Source: Pseudomonas salomonii
GTDB lineage: Bacteria > Pseudomonadota > Gammaproteobacteria > Pseudomonadales > Pseudomonadaceae
Length of the DNA stretch: 64,000 nt
Direction of reading: 5' to 3'
NCBI RefSeq assembly: GCF_900107155.1
Contig: NZ_FNOX01000006.1
Location: forward strand, 124,001 to 188,000
The notes under the pieces are model-generated. The model saw nothing but the letters and a program-made list of their open reading frames with translations. It was not told where the DNA came from and did not search any database. Position 1 is the first letter of the stretch. Each line of letters starts with the position of its first letter. Shown here one piece after another: positions 18,546 through 27,335 of the stretch. Both the position numbers and the translations under genes were made by a program.

Positions 18546-20963
18546 ATGGAGATGTCCATTGATGGACACAAAGCCTTGGTGAGCCAGGATCGGGCTCGAT
18601 GTCTATGGCGATCGATGTGGGTGGTGGGCGGTTTGTCTGGCTTGGTGCCGGCGCCGCCGGGCTTCGCTGCGCCGTTGCCGCCCCCGCCCAGCAGCATGGA
18701 GGCTGTTGCCGATGCGCAGTTGTTCCTGGAGTTGGTGGTCAACCAGATGGACACCGGCCGTGTGGTCGCCGTCAATCAGCGTGCCGGGCAGTTGTTTTTG
18801 CCGGCGTCGGTGTTGCAGGAGGTTGGTGTGAAGTTGCCTGGGGATGTGCCTGGGAGCGTGCCTGGCGACATGCCTGGCGAGGTTGCGCTGGAAAGCTTTC
18901 CCGGCCTGCACACCGATTACGACAGCCAGGGCCAGCGCCTGGTATTGAGCGTGCCGCCGGCCTGGCTGCCGGAGCAATTTATCGGCAGCCGCAACAACTA
19001 CCCACGCACCCAGGCGCTGACCAGTTTCGGCGCGTTGCTCAACTATGACGCCTACCTCAACGACACCGACGATGCGGGCACCTACCTCGGTATCTTCAAC
19101 GAAGTGCGCTTGTTCGATACCTGGGGCACGTTGTCCAACACCGGCCAATACCGCACCACCATTGGCCGGGAAACCGCCGGCAGCAACCTGTACAACGGCT
19201 ATCGGCGGTACGACACCACCTGGCGATTCTCCGACGATGAACGCCTGTTGACCTATGAAGCGGGCGACGTGATCAGCGGCGCCTTGCCCTGGAGCACTTC
19301 GGTGCGCCTGGGCGGCGTGCAGGTGTCGCGGGACTTTGGAGTGCGCCCGGATCTGGTCACCTACCCGCTGCCGCAGTTCGCCGGCGAGGCGGCGGTGCCG
19401 TCTTCGGTGGACCTGTTTATCAATGGCTATAAATCCAGCAGCGCCGACCTGCAGCCGGGGCCGTACACCCTGACCAACGTGCCGTTTATCAACGGCGCCG
19501 GCGAGGCGGTGGTGGTCACTACCGATGCGCTGGGCCGGCAGGTGTCAACCACGGTGCCGTTTTATGTCACCAGTACTTTGCTGCAAAAGGGGTTGTCGGA
19601 CTTCTCGGTGGCGGCGGGTAATTTGCGTCGCGACTACACCTTGCGCGATTTCGGCTATGGCCCTGGCGTGGCCAGCGGCACTTTTCGCTACGGGATATCC
19701 GACGCGTTTACCCTCGAAAGCCATGCCGAAGCCGCCAATGACCTGGCCCTGGGCGGTGTCGGCGGCAACCTGCGGGTCGGTCACTTCGGCGTGCTCAATA
19801 CCGCCGTCAGCCAAAGCCAGTACGACGGCCGGACCGGTCAGCAACTGAGCCTGGGCTACCAATACAGCAACCAGCACTACAGCCTGTCGTATCAACGGGT
19901 CGAGCGCCGTGAGCAATACGCCGACTTGAGCCTGATCGACACGCCTTACGCCAGCCTCAGCAAGCGCAGTCAGCAGGCGACCTTGAGCCTGAACCTGAAT
20001 AATTTCGGCAGCCTGGGCGTCGGCTATTTCGATGTGCAGGCGGCGGATGATTCGCGCACCCGCCTGGTGAACCTGACCTGGAGCAAGCCGCTGTGGCGCA
20101 ACAGCAGTTTTTACCTGTCGGCCAACCATGAAGTGGGTGATAGCAGTTGGGCGGTGCAGGCGCAGGTGGTGGTGCCGTTCGACGTGTACGGCAGCCTCAG
20201 CGTGGGCACCGAACGCAGTAAAACCGGCGAGAGCCTGCAGCGGGTCAACTATAGCCGAGCCGTGCCGGCCGAGGGCGGTGTGGGCTTCAACCTGGGTTAT
20301 GCCAGTGGTGACGGGCCGGCTTATCGCCAGGCCGACCTGACCTGGCGCCTGCAGTCGGTGCAGTTGCAGGCCGGCGTGTACGGCAGCAGCGACGCCGAAA
20401 CCCGTTGGGCCGACGCCAGTGGCTCGCTGGTGTGGATGGACAATCAAGTGTTCGCCGCCAACCGCGTCAACGATGCGTTTGTGGTGGTGAGCACCGATGG
20501 CGTCAGTGGTGTGCCGGTGCGCTACGAGAACCAGGTGGTGGGCGAAACCGACCGTAACGGGCACTTGCTGGTGCCGTGGACCAGTGCTTACTACCGCGCC
20601 AAATACGAGATCGACCCACTGAATCTGCCATCGAACGTGCAGGTGCCCAACGTCGAGCAGCGGGTGGCCGTGCGCCGTGGCAGTGGCTACTTACTGGAGT
20701 TCCCGGTGCGCCAGGTGAGCGCGGCGAGCATCACCTTGGTTGACGCCCAGCATCAGGATTTGCCCCTGGGCAGCCAGGTGCGACACGAGCAAAGCGGCGC
20801 GCAGGCGGTGGTGGGGTGGGACGGCCTGGTGTACCTGGAAAACCTGGCGGCCCATAACACCTTGCAAGTCACCTTGGGCAACGGCCAGACCTGCCAGGCA
20901 AGGTTCGAACTCGATACCACCCAGGCCCAGGTGCCACTGATCGGGCCGCTGGTGTGCCAATGA
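18546..20963 (+). CDS. csuD: Outer-membrane fimbrial usher, CsuD type
   Basis: The 805-residue usher forms the outer-membrane pore through which the Csu fibre is assembled. An N-terminal signal (VVGGLSGLVPAPPGFAAP) precedes a PapC-N-like domain starting with AQLFLELVVNQMDTGRVV. A 24-strand barrel with a plug domain follows (DLFINGYKSSSADLQPGPYT is the usual plug-proximal pattern), then C-terminal domains. A Cys pair near the end (QTCQARF and LVCQ) matches the final CTD. Starts at 18546 or 18552 are both possible; the second has a GGATGGAG-like site just upstream. Confidence 0.93.
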   Translation: MEMSIDGHKALVSQDRARCLWRSMWVVGGLSGLVPAPPGFAAPLPPPPSSMEAVADAQLFLELVVNQMDTGRVVAVNQRAGQLFLPASVLQEVGVKLPGDVPGSVPGDMPGEVALESFPGLHTDYDSQGQRLVLSVPPAWLPEQFIGSRNNYPRTQALTSFGALLNYDAYLNDTDDAGTYLGIFNEVRLFDTWGTLSNTGQYRTTIGRETAGSNLYNGYRRYDTTWRFSDDERLLTYEAGDVISGALPWSTSVRLGGVQVSRDFGVRPDLVTYPLPQFAGEAAVPSSVDLFINGYKSSSADLQPGPYTLTNVPFINGAGEAVVVTTDALGRQVSTTVPFYVTSTLLQKGLSDFSVAAGNLRRDYTLRDFGYGPGVASGTFRYGISDAFTLESHAEAANDLALGGVGGNLRVGHFGVLNTAVSQSQYDGRTGQQLSLGYQYSNQHYSLSYQRVERREQYADLSLIDTPYASLSKRSQQATLSLNLNNFGSLGVGYFDVQAADDSRTRLVNLTWSKPLWRNSSFYLSANHEVGDSSWAVQAQVVVPFDVYGSLSVGTERSKTGESLQRVNYSRAVPAEGGVGFNLGYASGDGPAYRQADLTWRLQSVQLQAGVYGSSDAETRWADASGSLVWMDNQVFAANRVNDAFVVVSTDGVSGVPVRYENQVVGETDRNGHLLVPWTSAYYRAKYEIDPLNLPSNVQVPNVEQRVAVRRGSGYLLEFPVRQVSAASITLVDAQHQDLPLGSQVRHEQSGAQAVVGWDGLVYLENLAAHNTLQVTLGNGQTCQARFELDTTQAQVPLIGPLVCQ

Positions 20964-20979
20964 CATAAGGAGTGTGCGT

Positions 20980-21969
20980 GTGCGGGTCAAGGAATGGCTG
21001 TTGCGGGGCGTGTTGCTGGCAAGCCTGGGGGTGTCGGCGCAGGTACAGGCCGTGTGTTCGGTGGTGGCCAGCGTACCGGCCAGCTTTGGCACGACGGTGA
21101 GTTCGATGACTGTGCGCACCACCTCCCAGCCCAGTTCGACCACCAATGCCGGCTTCAGCTGCACGCCGGCGGTATTGTCGGTGTTGACCTCCAATGACCA
21201 TTTTTACGCGACCGTCAGTGGTTCGCCCCAAGGTGGCCTGGTGGGGCCGACCGGTGATGTGATCAACTATACGATCTATGCCAACAACACCACGGCGTTC
21301 CCGATGACACGTGGCACCGCCTTCGATTTTGGCGGCAGTGGCGGCATTGCCGCCTCCCTTGGCCTGGTGTTCGGGCCGGGCACCAAAGTCGTGCCGCTGT
21401 ACTTCGCCACCACCCTTGGCAGCAACGTGGCGTCGGGGGTGTACAGCGAGACCCTGAGTATTTTCTGGAACTGGAACTATTGCTCGGGCATTGGCATTGG
21501 CGGAGTCTGCCTGGGCCGTGAGGTCAACAACGGCACCACCACCGTGAACGTCAGCATGACGGTGGTCAACGACTGTCAGATCACCACGCCGCCGATTGCC
21601 TTCGGCAGTGCGCCGGTGGTCAGCGCCTTCGCCACCGTCAACGGCCAGGCCAGCGTGGCCTGCACCAAGGGCAGCGCCTACACCGTCGGCCTCAGCGATG
21701 GGCAGAACCCGGTGAGCGTGGGCGGGCGGCGGCGGATGATTTCCGGCAGCAACTTCCTCGCCTACGACATCTTCATGAGTGCCGGCACCACGCGCTGGGG
21801 CAGCGTGGGCGCCGCGCGGCGGGCCAGCTCAACGGCCGAGATCAACCCCGGCAACGGCTTGGGCACCGGCAGCCAGGTGTTCAACTACAACGCCAAGATC
21901 TACACCGACCAAACCACGCCGCCGGGCGGCACCTACATTGATAATGTGGTGCTGGATGTAGGCTTCTAG
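20980..21969 (+). CDS. csuE: Two-domain tip adhesin, CsuE type
   Basis: The 329-residue precursor has a signal peptide ending near VQAV and two SCPU-like domains: an N-terminal adhesin domain (about 25-180) and a C-terminal pilin domain (about 185-329) starting VVNDCQITTPPIAFG and ending GTYIDNVVLDVGF. CsuE caps the fibre and binds hydrophobic surfaces through exposed loops. AAGGAG at 20967-20972 fits a GTG start at 20980 (7 nt) better than the GTG at 20974 (1 nt). It is the last gene of the operon and is followed by a REPIN. Confidence 0.9.
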   Translation: MRVKEWLLRGVLLASLGVSAQVQAVCSVVASVPASFGTTVSSMTVRTTSQPSSTTNAGFSCTPAVLSVLTSNDHFYATVSGSPQGGLVGPTGDVINYTIYANNTTAFPMTRGTAFDFGGSGGIAASLGLVFGPGTKVVPLYFATTLGSNVASGVYSETLSIFWNWNYCSGIGIGGVCLGREVNNGTTTVNVSMTVVNDCQITTPPIAFGSAPVVSAFATVNGQASVACTKGSAYTVGLSDGQNPVSVGGRRRMISGSNFLAYDIFMSAGTTRWGSVGAARRASSTAEINPGNGLGTGSQVFNYNAKIYTDQTTPPGGTYIDNVVLDVGF

Positions 21970-21990
21970 TGCAGGTACGCGCGGTCAAAA

Positions 21991-22079
21991 TGTGGGAGCG
22001 GGCTTGCTCGCGAATGCGGTCTATCAGTGACAGATGAATTGACTGACCCTCCGCATTCGCGAGCAAGCCCGCTCCCACA
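21991..22079. repeat. REPIN (GTGGGAGCGGGCTTGCTCGCGAA type)
   Basis: Two inverted REP arms, TGTGGGAGCGGGCTTGCTCGCGAATGCGG and its complement, flank about 30 bp of unrelated sequence. It sits between the convergent csuE and anti-sigma genes. The same arm recurs at 39033, 43457, 57139 and 61966. Confidence 0.92.
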
Positions 22080-22097
22080 AAAACCTGTCTTGATCGT

Positions 22098-22835
22098 CTA
22101 GAACTTGAGCAAGTGCGTCGCCGCCTGATCCACCGGGCTGACCATCGCATAGTTATACCCGCCATCGGACCAGTAATCGGCCTGCAGCCCATCGGCGCTG
22201 CGGCTGCCACGCGGCAGAAAGCCGTTTTCCGGTCCCGGCGGGCGAATGTAGAAGCTGATGCGATGGCCTTGCTGATCCTCATACAACACCATCGCCGCCG
22301 CACCTTGCTCAGTGGTGAGCAGGCGCCCGCTCACCGGCTTGAAACCGGCCTGGCTAAGATCGGGCAGGCGATGGGCCTGGTTGAAATAGCGATCCAGCCA
22401 GCCCTGCATAGTGCCGCGGTCTTCGGCGTTAAAGTCGGCGGGCATAATGCCGTCCTGGGCGAACAGGCGGAATGCCTGCATGGCATCGGCCATCGGCAAC
22501 ATCGGCGGTTGGGTCGCTTCGCGGGCGTGCCAACCGCCAAGGCCGCCGAGGCCGACCGCGATCAGCAGCACGGCGGCGCTGGCCAGGTGGCGGCGCGATT
22601 GATGCCGAATGCGTTGGCGAATCAGCGCCGGGTCGAGGTCGGGGTTGGCCGGTTGCTGCAAGGTCCCGCTCAAGGCCGCGCGCAGGGCGTGTGCATCCTG
22701 TTGCCAGGCTTGCACCTGGGCGGCCATTTCAGGGTGGGCGGCCAGCCAGGTTTCAAGCACGCGGCGGTCGCTCTCCGGCAGTTGGTGATCGACATAGGCA
22801 TGCAAATCGCGTTCGCTGGGGGGCAGGCTGATCAT
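22098..22835 (-). CDS. Membrane anti-sigma factor partner of the ECF sigma factor
   Basis: The 245-residue protein has a cytosolic N-terminal anti-sigma domain (SERDLHAYVDHQLPESDRR, as in ASD-type factors), one membrane helix (LASAAVLLIAVGLGGLGGW, residues 84-103) and a C-terminal periplasmic domain of about 140 residues. It overlaps the sigma gene by 4 bp, so the two are translated together. Such factors hold their sigma until an envelope or oxidative signal acts on the periplasmic part. The zinc-binding HxxxCxxC motif is not present, so sensing does not use that thiol switch. Confidence 0.85.
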   Translation of the reverse strand: MISLPPSERDLHAYVDHQLPESDRRVLETWLAAHPEMAAQVQAWQQDAHALRAALSGTLQQPANPDLDPALIRQRIRHQSRRHLASAAVLLIAVGLGGLGGWHAREATQPPMLPMADAMQAFRLFAQDGIMPADFNAEDRGTMQGWLDRYFNQAHRLPDLSQAGFKPVSGRLLTTEQGAAAMVLYEDQQGHRISFYIRPPGPENGFLPRGSRSADGLQADYWSDGGYNYAMVSPVDQAATHLLKF

Positions 22836-23338
22836 TTGAGTATCCGCAGGGCAGGGCTGGTAATTTCGCCTTCGCTGAGTTGACGCAAGGCCTGGCGCGC
22901 ACGGGACAGGCGCGACATCACGGTACCCAACGGCACCGCCAGGATCTCGGCGACCTCCTTGTAACTTAAACCCTCAACCGACACCCATAGCAGCAGTGCA
23001 CGTTGCTCGGTGTTGAGTTGATCGAAGGCGTGCAGGGCCGATTGGGCCATCACCGTGCGCTCCACTGAAGGTTGCGCATCGTCACGACCGGTGAAGAATT
23101 CGAGCATGCGTGCATAACGCCGGCTGCGCCGGTGGGCGTCGAGGAACTGGCGGTAGAGGATCGAGAACAGCCAGGCACGCAGGTCGCCTTCCGGGCGTTT
23201 GTCGGCCCAACTGATGATCGCCCGTTCCAGCGTGGACTGCACCAGGTCGTCGGCGCTGCTGGCGTTACGCGTCAGCGACACGGCAAAGCGCCGCAGCCTG
23301 GGGATGAGTTCACGTAACGGTTCGTCGAGCGCGTGCAT
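22832..23338 (-). CDS. ECF-type RNA polymerase sigma factor
   Basis: The 168-residue protein has sigma region 2 (residues 10-75; DDLVQSTLERAI and GDLRAWLFSILYRQFLDAHR) and region 4 (about 105-160; LNTEQRALLLWVSVEGLSYKEVA then VPLGTVMSRLSRAR). Length and layout are those of compact ECF sigmas. The frame opens at 23479, but the Met at 23338 matches the family start and leaves room for the promoter at 23370-23395. The same promoter pattern precedes the catalase gene, which suggests autoregulation and control of the peroxidase operon. Confidence 0.92.
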   Translation of the reverse strand: MHALDEPLRELIPRLRRFAVSLTRNASSADDLVQSTLERAIISWADKRPEGDLRAWLFSILYRQFLDAHRRSRRYARMLEFFTGRDDAQPSVERTVMAQSALHAFDQLNTEQRALLLWVSVEGLSYKEVAEILAVPLGTVMSRLSRARQALRQLSEGEITSPALRILK

Positions 23339-23369
23339 GGGCGTGAATTCTGGTCGGTTGTGCAGAGGA

Positions 23370-23395
23370 AGACGCCAGCCAACGTAGCTTATTCC
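23370..23395 (-). promoter_or_regulatory. ECF-type promoter of the sigma/anti-sigma operon
   Basis: On the minus strand, GGAATA (23395-23390) is followed after exactly 15 bp by CGTCT (23374-23370), with the ATG about 32 bp further. The same two boxes with the same spacing precede the catalase gene at 27268-27293, and both spacers contain CTACGT. This is the pattern of an autoregulated ECF promoter. Confidence 0.75.
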
Positions 23396-23497
23396 ATCGG
23401 GGGCTGTAAGAAAAATGAGCCTTCTTGTGGGGGCTATCTGCTCTGTATACGGACCTGTAATACCGTTCCCACCGCTCAATCAACCCTCGTAACCGCT

Positions 23498-23511
23498 GCG
23501 AAAAATTTCGC
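23498..23511. promoter_or_regulatory. Palindrome upstream of the adenylation gene
   Basis: GCGAAA and TTTCGC are separated by AA, giving a 6-2-6 palindrome 25 bp before the ATG at 23537. It could be an operator for the adenylation cassette. No ECF-type promoter is visible for this gene; a weak TATACG -10-like box lies near 23450. Confidence 0.35.
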
Positions 23512-23536
23512 GCAGTTCATTGATGAGGGTGTGTGC

Positions 23537-25117
23537 ATGACATTTTCTCCAACCGACAAACAGTTCTTCTCCCGAGACGCTTTGGCTCATTTGCCTGCTG
23601 CTCAACGCGTGGTGTTTGAGCAATGGGGCTGTGGCCCTTGGGCCAAGCCTGCCTATGGCAGTGTGCACCATGCGGTCGAAATGCAAGCGGCGTTGACGCC
23701 CCAGGCAATCGCTGCAGTGTGGGCAGGACAGCGCATCAGTTATGAACAACTCAATCGTCAGGCCAATCGATTGGCGGTGTGCCTGGTTGAGCTGGGCGTC
23801 AAGCGCGGTGACACCGTGGGGCTGTTCGTCGAGCGTTCGATTCCCATGCTGGTCGGGCTGTTGGCGGTGTTGAAGGTGGGCGCCGCGTATGTGCCTCAAG
23901 ACGCCCGAATCGTGCCGACGCTGCAATTGGGTATGGTCCTGGAATCGTTGACCAGCCCAGTGATTCTGACCCTGTCGAACCTGGCCGATCACCTGCCGGC
24001 GGATGCGGCCCCGCGCAGTCTGTGCCTGGACAGCTTCCTCGCCGAAGAGCCCTTTATCGTCGAGGACAACACCGCCGTATTCGCTGCCGGCGACACCGAT
24101 GACCTCTGCTTCGTGCTGTTCACTTCCGGGACGACCGGGCGGCCCAACGGCGTGTGTGTCAGCCACCGCAACGTATGCAACATCTTGCTCACGCAGCCGG
24201 GGCGGATGGGCATGGCGCCGGGTCGTAACGTGGGGCAAATCCTCAACATCGGCTTTGATATGGCGGCCTGGGAAATCCTCGGTTGCCTGGCCCATGGGGC
24301 GACCCTGCTGATTCGCGATAAAGACATTACGCAAACCGCTGCGCAGTGCCACGTGCTGATCGCCACCCCCTCGATACTGGCGAACCTTGACCCCGCGCAA
24401 TGCCCTGACCTCCAAGTGGTCGCCGTCGCGGGCGAGCCCTGTTCCCAGGTACTGGCCGACCGCTGGGCCGAGCATTGCACCTTCTACAATGGCTGCGGGC
24501 CGACCGAGACCACCATCGTCAACACGTTGCACCGGCATGTACCTGGCACGTTGTTGACCATCGGCAAACCGACGCCCAATAACACCGTGTATGTGCTCGA
24601 CGAGCACGGCCGTGCCTGTGGGCTGGGTGAAACCGGCGAAATGTGGGCCGGTGGCGTCGGAGTCACGGGCGGTTACCTGAACAACGCTGCGCTGACCCAG
24701 GCGCGCTATCGCCCGGACCCCTTTATGGGCGGGGACGCCATGATGTTTCGCACGCGGGACTTGGGGCGCTGGACCGCTGACGGTCAGTTGGAGCACTTTG
24801 GGCGCGTCGATGACCAGGTGAAGGTGCGTGGCTTCCGTGTGGAACTGGACGCGGTGTCCATGGCGCTGGAGGCCGGCGATGGTTGCCTGCGGGCGGTCAC
24901 ATTGAAGTTGGACAGCCGCACCCTGGTGGCTTTCGTCTCGCCTGCCAATGCGGATATTGAGTCGTGCCGAGCCCGTTGCCGGGAGCGCCTGGCCTACTAC
25001 TGCGTGCCGACATCCATCTACGCGGTGGAGCATTTTCCGCTGACCGCCAGGGGCAAGATCGACAAGGCCGTGCTGCTGCAACAGGCCATCGCAGCCGAGG
25101 TGGCCCAGCATGATTGA
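23537..25117 (+). CDS. Stand-alone NRPS-type adenylation protein
   Basis: The 526-residue protein is an amino-acid-type adenylation domain with no condensation or carrier domain. Core motifs: A3 FTSGTTGRPNG (195-205), where the usual Lys is Asn; A4 GFDMAAWE (239-246) with the Asp that binds the amino group of alpha-amino acids; A5 YNGCGPTETT (317-326); A7 FRTRDLGRW (404-412); A8 GRVDDQVKVRGFRVE; and A10 ARGKID with Lys507. It would form an aminoacyl adenylate, but no carrier is encoded nearby. It overlaps by 8 bp the membrane oxidoreductase gene. GAGGG precedes the ATG by 7 nt. The substrate is not known. Confidence 0.85.
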   Translation: MTFSPTDKQFFSRDALAHLPAAQRVVFEQWGCGPWAKPAYGSVHHAVEMQAALTPQAIAAVWAGQRISYEQLNRQANRLAVCLVELGVKRGDTVGLFVERSIPMLVGLLAVLKVGAAYVPQDARIVPTLQLGMVLESLTSPVILTLSNLADHLPADAAPRSLCLDSFLAEEPFIVEDNTAVFAAGDTDDLCFVLFTSGTTGRPNGVCVSHRNVCNILLTQPGRMGMAPGRNVGQILNIGFDMAAWEILGCLAHGATLLIRDKDITQTAAQCHVLIATPSILANLDPAQCPDLQVVAVAGEPCSQVLADRWAEHCTFYNGCGPTETTIVNTLHRHVPGTLLTIGKPTPNNTVYVLDEHGRACGLGETGEMWAGGVGVTGGYLNNAALTQARYRPDPFMGGDAMMFRTRDLGRWTADGQLEHFGRVDDQVKVRGFRVELDAVSMALEAGDGCLRAVTLKLDSRTLVAFVSPANADIESCRARCRERLAYYCVPTSIYAVEHFPLTARGKIDKAVLLQQAIAAEVAQHD

Positions 25118-26408
25118 TGCATTGACCCGTACCGTCGTGCCGCCCAAGCCGGCACTGTGGCGTCGCTGGACCTCACTGCCAGTGTTTTCCTACTACAACC
25201 GCCTGGCAGCGCTGGTGTTGATGGTTAATGCGGCGTTTGCGCTGCTGGCTGTCGACTTCCATGCCGTTACGGTTCAAAGGCTTTCGAACCTGGTGTTGAT
25301 CAACCTGTCGCTGGCAATCCTGATTCGCCAGCAATACCTGGTCAATGCGCTGTTCTGGCTGGCCACCCGCGTGCCTGTCACCTGGCCTTTGCGCGTGCGC
25401 CGCAGTGCGGCCAAGGTCTACCACTTTGGCGGGTTGCACAGTGGCGCGGCCCTGGCGGCAACCGCCTGGTTCATGGCGATGGTCGGGATTCAGGTCGCAC
25501 ATTATCTGCGTCAGCCCGACAGTGTGTCGTCAGCCTGGATGGGGCTCACTGGTGTGTTGCTCGGCCTGTTGCTGTTGATGGTCATCATGGCGCAGCCGTG
25601 GGTTCGCAACCGATTTCACAATGGCTTCGAGCGGGTCCATCGGTTCGCCGGCTGGAGTGCGCTGCTGGTGTTCTGGGCGCTGACGTTACTGGCCTCCAGC
25701 GAAACCTCGACCCGCCTGGTACAGAGCGGGTCATTCTGGATGCTGGTGCTGCTGACGCTGAGCATCATCTTGCCGTGGTTGCGCCTGCGCAAGGTCGCCG
25801 TTGAACATATCCGGCCTTCCGGGCATGCGGTCATCACGCGTTTTAGCCACACCACGCCCTTCGCGGGGTCCTCCACCGCAATCAGCCGCAACCCTCTGCT
25901 GGAGTGGCATTCATTTGCCAATATCCCCGCGCCGGGCGAGGCGGGGTTTCGCCTGATCATTTCCCGCGCCGGCGATTGGACCGGGCGCTTCATCGAAGAC
26001 TTGCCCAGCCACGTCTGGGTCAAGGGCATCACCACGGCGGGCGTCGCCAATGTCGAAACCTTGTTCAAGTCCGTGGTGTACATCGCCACCGGCAGCGGTA
26101 TCGGCCCGGTGATGCCGCATTTGCTTGCCGCTCAGGTGCCGATCCAATTGATCTGGTCCACCCGCAGCCCGCGCAAGACCTATGGCGATGAGCTGGTCGA
26201 CGAAATCCTGCGGGCGCAACCCGGCGCATTGATCTGGGACACCGATGAACGCGGCAAGCCGGACCTGGTGCAGTTGGCTTACGGCGCTGTGCAAACCTTC
26301 GGTGCGCAAGCAGTGATCTGTATTGCCAACCAAGCGTTGACCCAGCGCGTGGTGCACGAGATGGAAGCCCGCGGCATACCGGCGTATGGCGCGATCTGGG
26401 ATTCCTGA
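25110..26408 (+). CDS. TmpA-like membrane flavin oxidoreductase
   Basis: The 432-residue protein has six hydrophobic helices (about 25-50, 57-85, 105-130, 142-162, 178-196, 208-225) and then a ferredoxin-reductase-like cytosolic part. Histidines at H105, H110, H170 and H177 flank helices 3 to 5, as in haem-binding ferric-reductase-like cores. An FAD-binding-like EWHSFANIP (265-273) and a nucleotide loop IATGSGIGPVMPHL (325-338) follow. This layout recalls fungal TmpA, a membrane flavoprotein family whose relatives include fusions to NRPS-type adenylation domains. Here the two parts are separate, overlapping genes. The function in bacteria is unknown. Confidence 0.7.
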   Translation: MIDALTRTVVPPKPALWRRWTSLPVFSYYNRLAALVLMVNAAFALLAVDFHAVTVQRLSNLVLINLSLAILIRQQYLVNALFWLATRVPVTWPLRVRRSAAKVYHFGGLHSGAALAATAWFMAMVGIQVAHYLRQPDSVSSAWMGLTGVLLGLLLLMVIMAQPWVRNRFHNGFERVHRFAGWSALLVFWALTLLASSETSTRLVQSGSFWMLVLLTLSIILPWLRLRKVAVEHIRPSGHAVITRFSHTTPFAGSSTAISRNPLLEWHSFANIPAPGEAGFRLIISRAGDWTGRFIEDLPSHVWVKGITTAGVANVETLFKSVVYIATGSGIGPVMPHLLAAQVPIQLIWSTRSPRKTYGDELVDEILRAQPGALIWDTDERGKPDLVQLAYGAVQTFGAQAVICIANQALTQRVVHEMEARGIPAYGAIWDS

Positions 26409-26450
26409 CACCGCGCCATTGAGGCTCGAGATTAATCAGCAGAGGTGTTT

Positions 26451-27215
26451 ATGAATGTAGTAGTAGAACGTCATGGCCGGGTAGTGCTGGTCAGGCTTAA
26501 TCGCCCGCAGGTCAAGAATGCGCTGAGTTCGGCACTCATGACGGAGTTGATCAGCCGTCTGGAAGCGCTGGACCAGGACCCGCAGGTTGGCTGTTTTGTC
26601 ATCACCGGTACGCCCGAGTATTTTGCCGCCGGGGCCGATATCAAGGAGATGAGCGCCAAGTCTTACCTGGACATGCTTAACGAGGACTACTTCGTCGGTT
26701 GGGAAGCCTTCACCCGCCTGCGCACGCCAACCATTGCTGCAGTGAGCGGCTACGCGTTTGGCGGCGGTTGTGAGCTGGCGATGATGTGCGACATGATTTT
26801 TGCCGCCGATACGGCGACGTTTGCCCAGCCGGAAATCAAGCTGGGGGTTATCCCCGGCATGGGCGCGACCCAGCGCTTGACCGGGCTGATCGGCAAAGCC
26901 AAGACCATGGACATGGTGTTGACCGGTCGGCCGATGACGGCTCAAGAGGCGGAACAGGCGGGGTTGGTGTCACGTGTGTACCCGACGGCGGATTTGCTGG
27001 CGCAGACACTGCTGGTGGCTGCGCAGATCGCCGGGTTCTCGCGCACCGCCACGCGGGCGGCGCGGGAGGCAGTTGAGCAAGCCTTGGAACTGGGGCTACA
27101 CGATGGCGTGCGCCTGGAGCGCCGGCTGTTTCACCAGTTGTTCGCGACGCCTGATCAGCAGGAGGGCATGCAGGCGTTTCTGAACAAACGCCCGGCAGTG
27201 TTCAACGCGGTGTAA
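26451..27215 (+). CDS. Enoyl-CoA hydratase/isomerase (crotonase) family protein
   Basis: The 254-residue crotonase has the oxyanion-hole motifs GADIKEM (near 64) and SGYAFGGGCELAMMCD (near 100). The second catalytic region, PEIKLGVIPGMGATQRL, keeps Glu at the start and reads GMGATQRL as in classical hydratases. An ATG at 26451 with AGAGG 5 nt upstream is preferred over a GTG at 26445. It follows the TmpA-like gene by 42 bp and is likely in the same transcript. Whether it acts in fatty-acid oxidation or on the product of the adenylation cassette is open. Confidence 0.85.
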   Translation: MNVVVERHGRVVLVRLNRPQVKNALSSALMTELISRLEALDQDPQVGCFVITGTPEYFAAGADIKEMSAKSYLDMLNEDYFVGWEAFTRLRTPTIAAVSGYAFGGGCELAMMCDMIFAADTATFAQPEIKLGVIPGMGATQRLTGLIGKAKTMDMVLTGRPMTAQEAEQAGLVSRVYPTADLLAQTLLVAAQIAGFSRTATRAAREAVEQALELGLHDGVRLERRLFHQLFATPDQQEGMQAFLNKRPAVFNAV

Positions 27216-27267
27216 AAGAGCGCTCGGCTCGCGGTGCATCTGCTCTGAAAAAAACTACAGTGAAAAG

Positions 27268-27293
27268 GGAATAGACCTACGTGGGACTCGTCT
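27268..27293 (+). promoter_or_regulatory. ECF-type promoter of the catalase/cytochrome operon
   Basis: GGAATA (27268-27273), 15 bp, then CGTCT (27289-27293), 43 bp before the catalase ATG. Boxes and spacing are identical to those before the ECF sigma gene, so this operon is the most likely target of that sigma. Confidence 0.75.
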
Positions 27294-27335
27294 CATAGTT
27301 CATTTTCCTTGTGGGCCCGTGCCCCGGAGTTTTTC

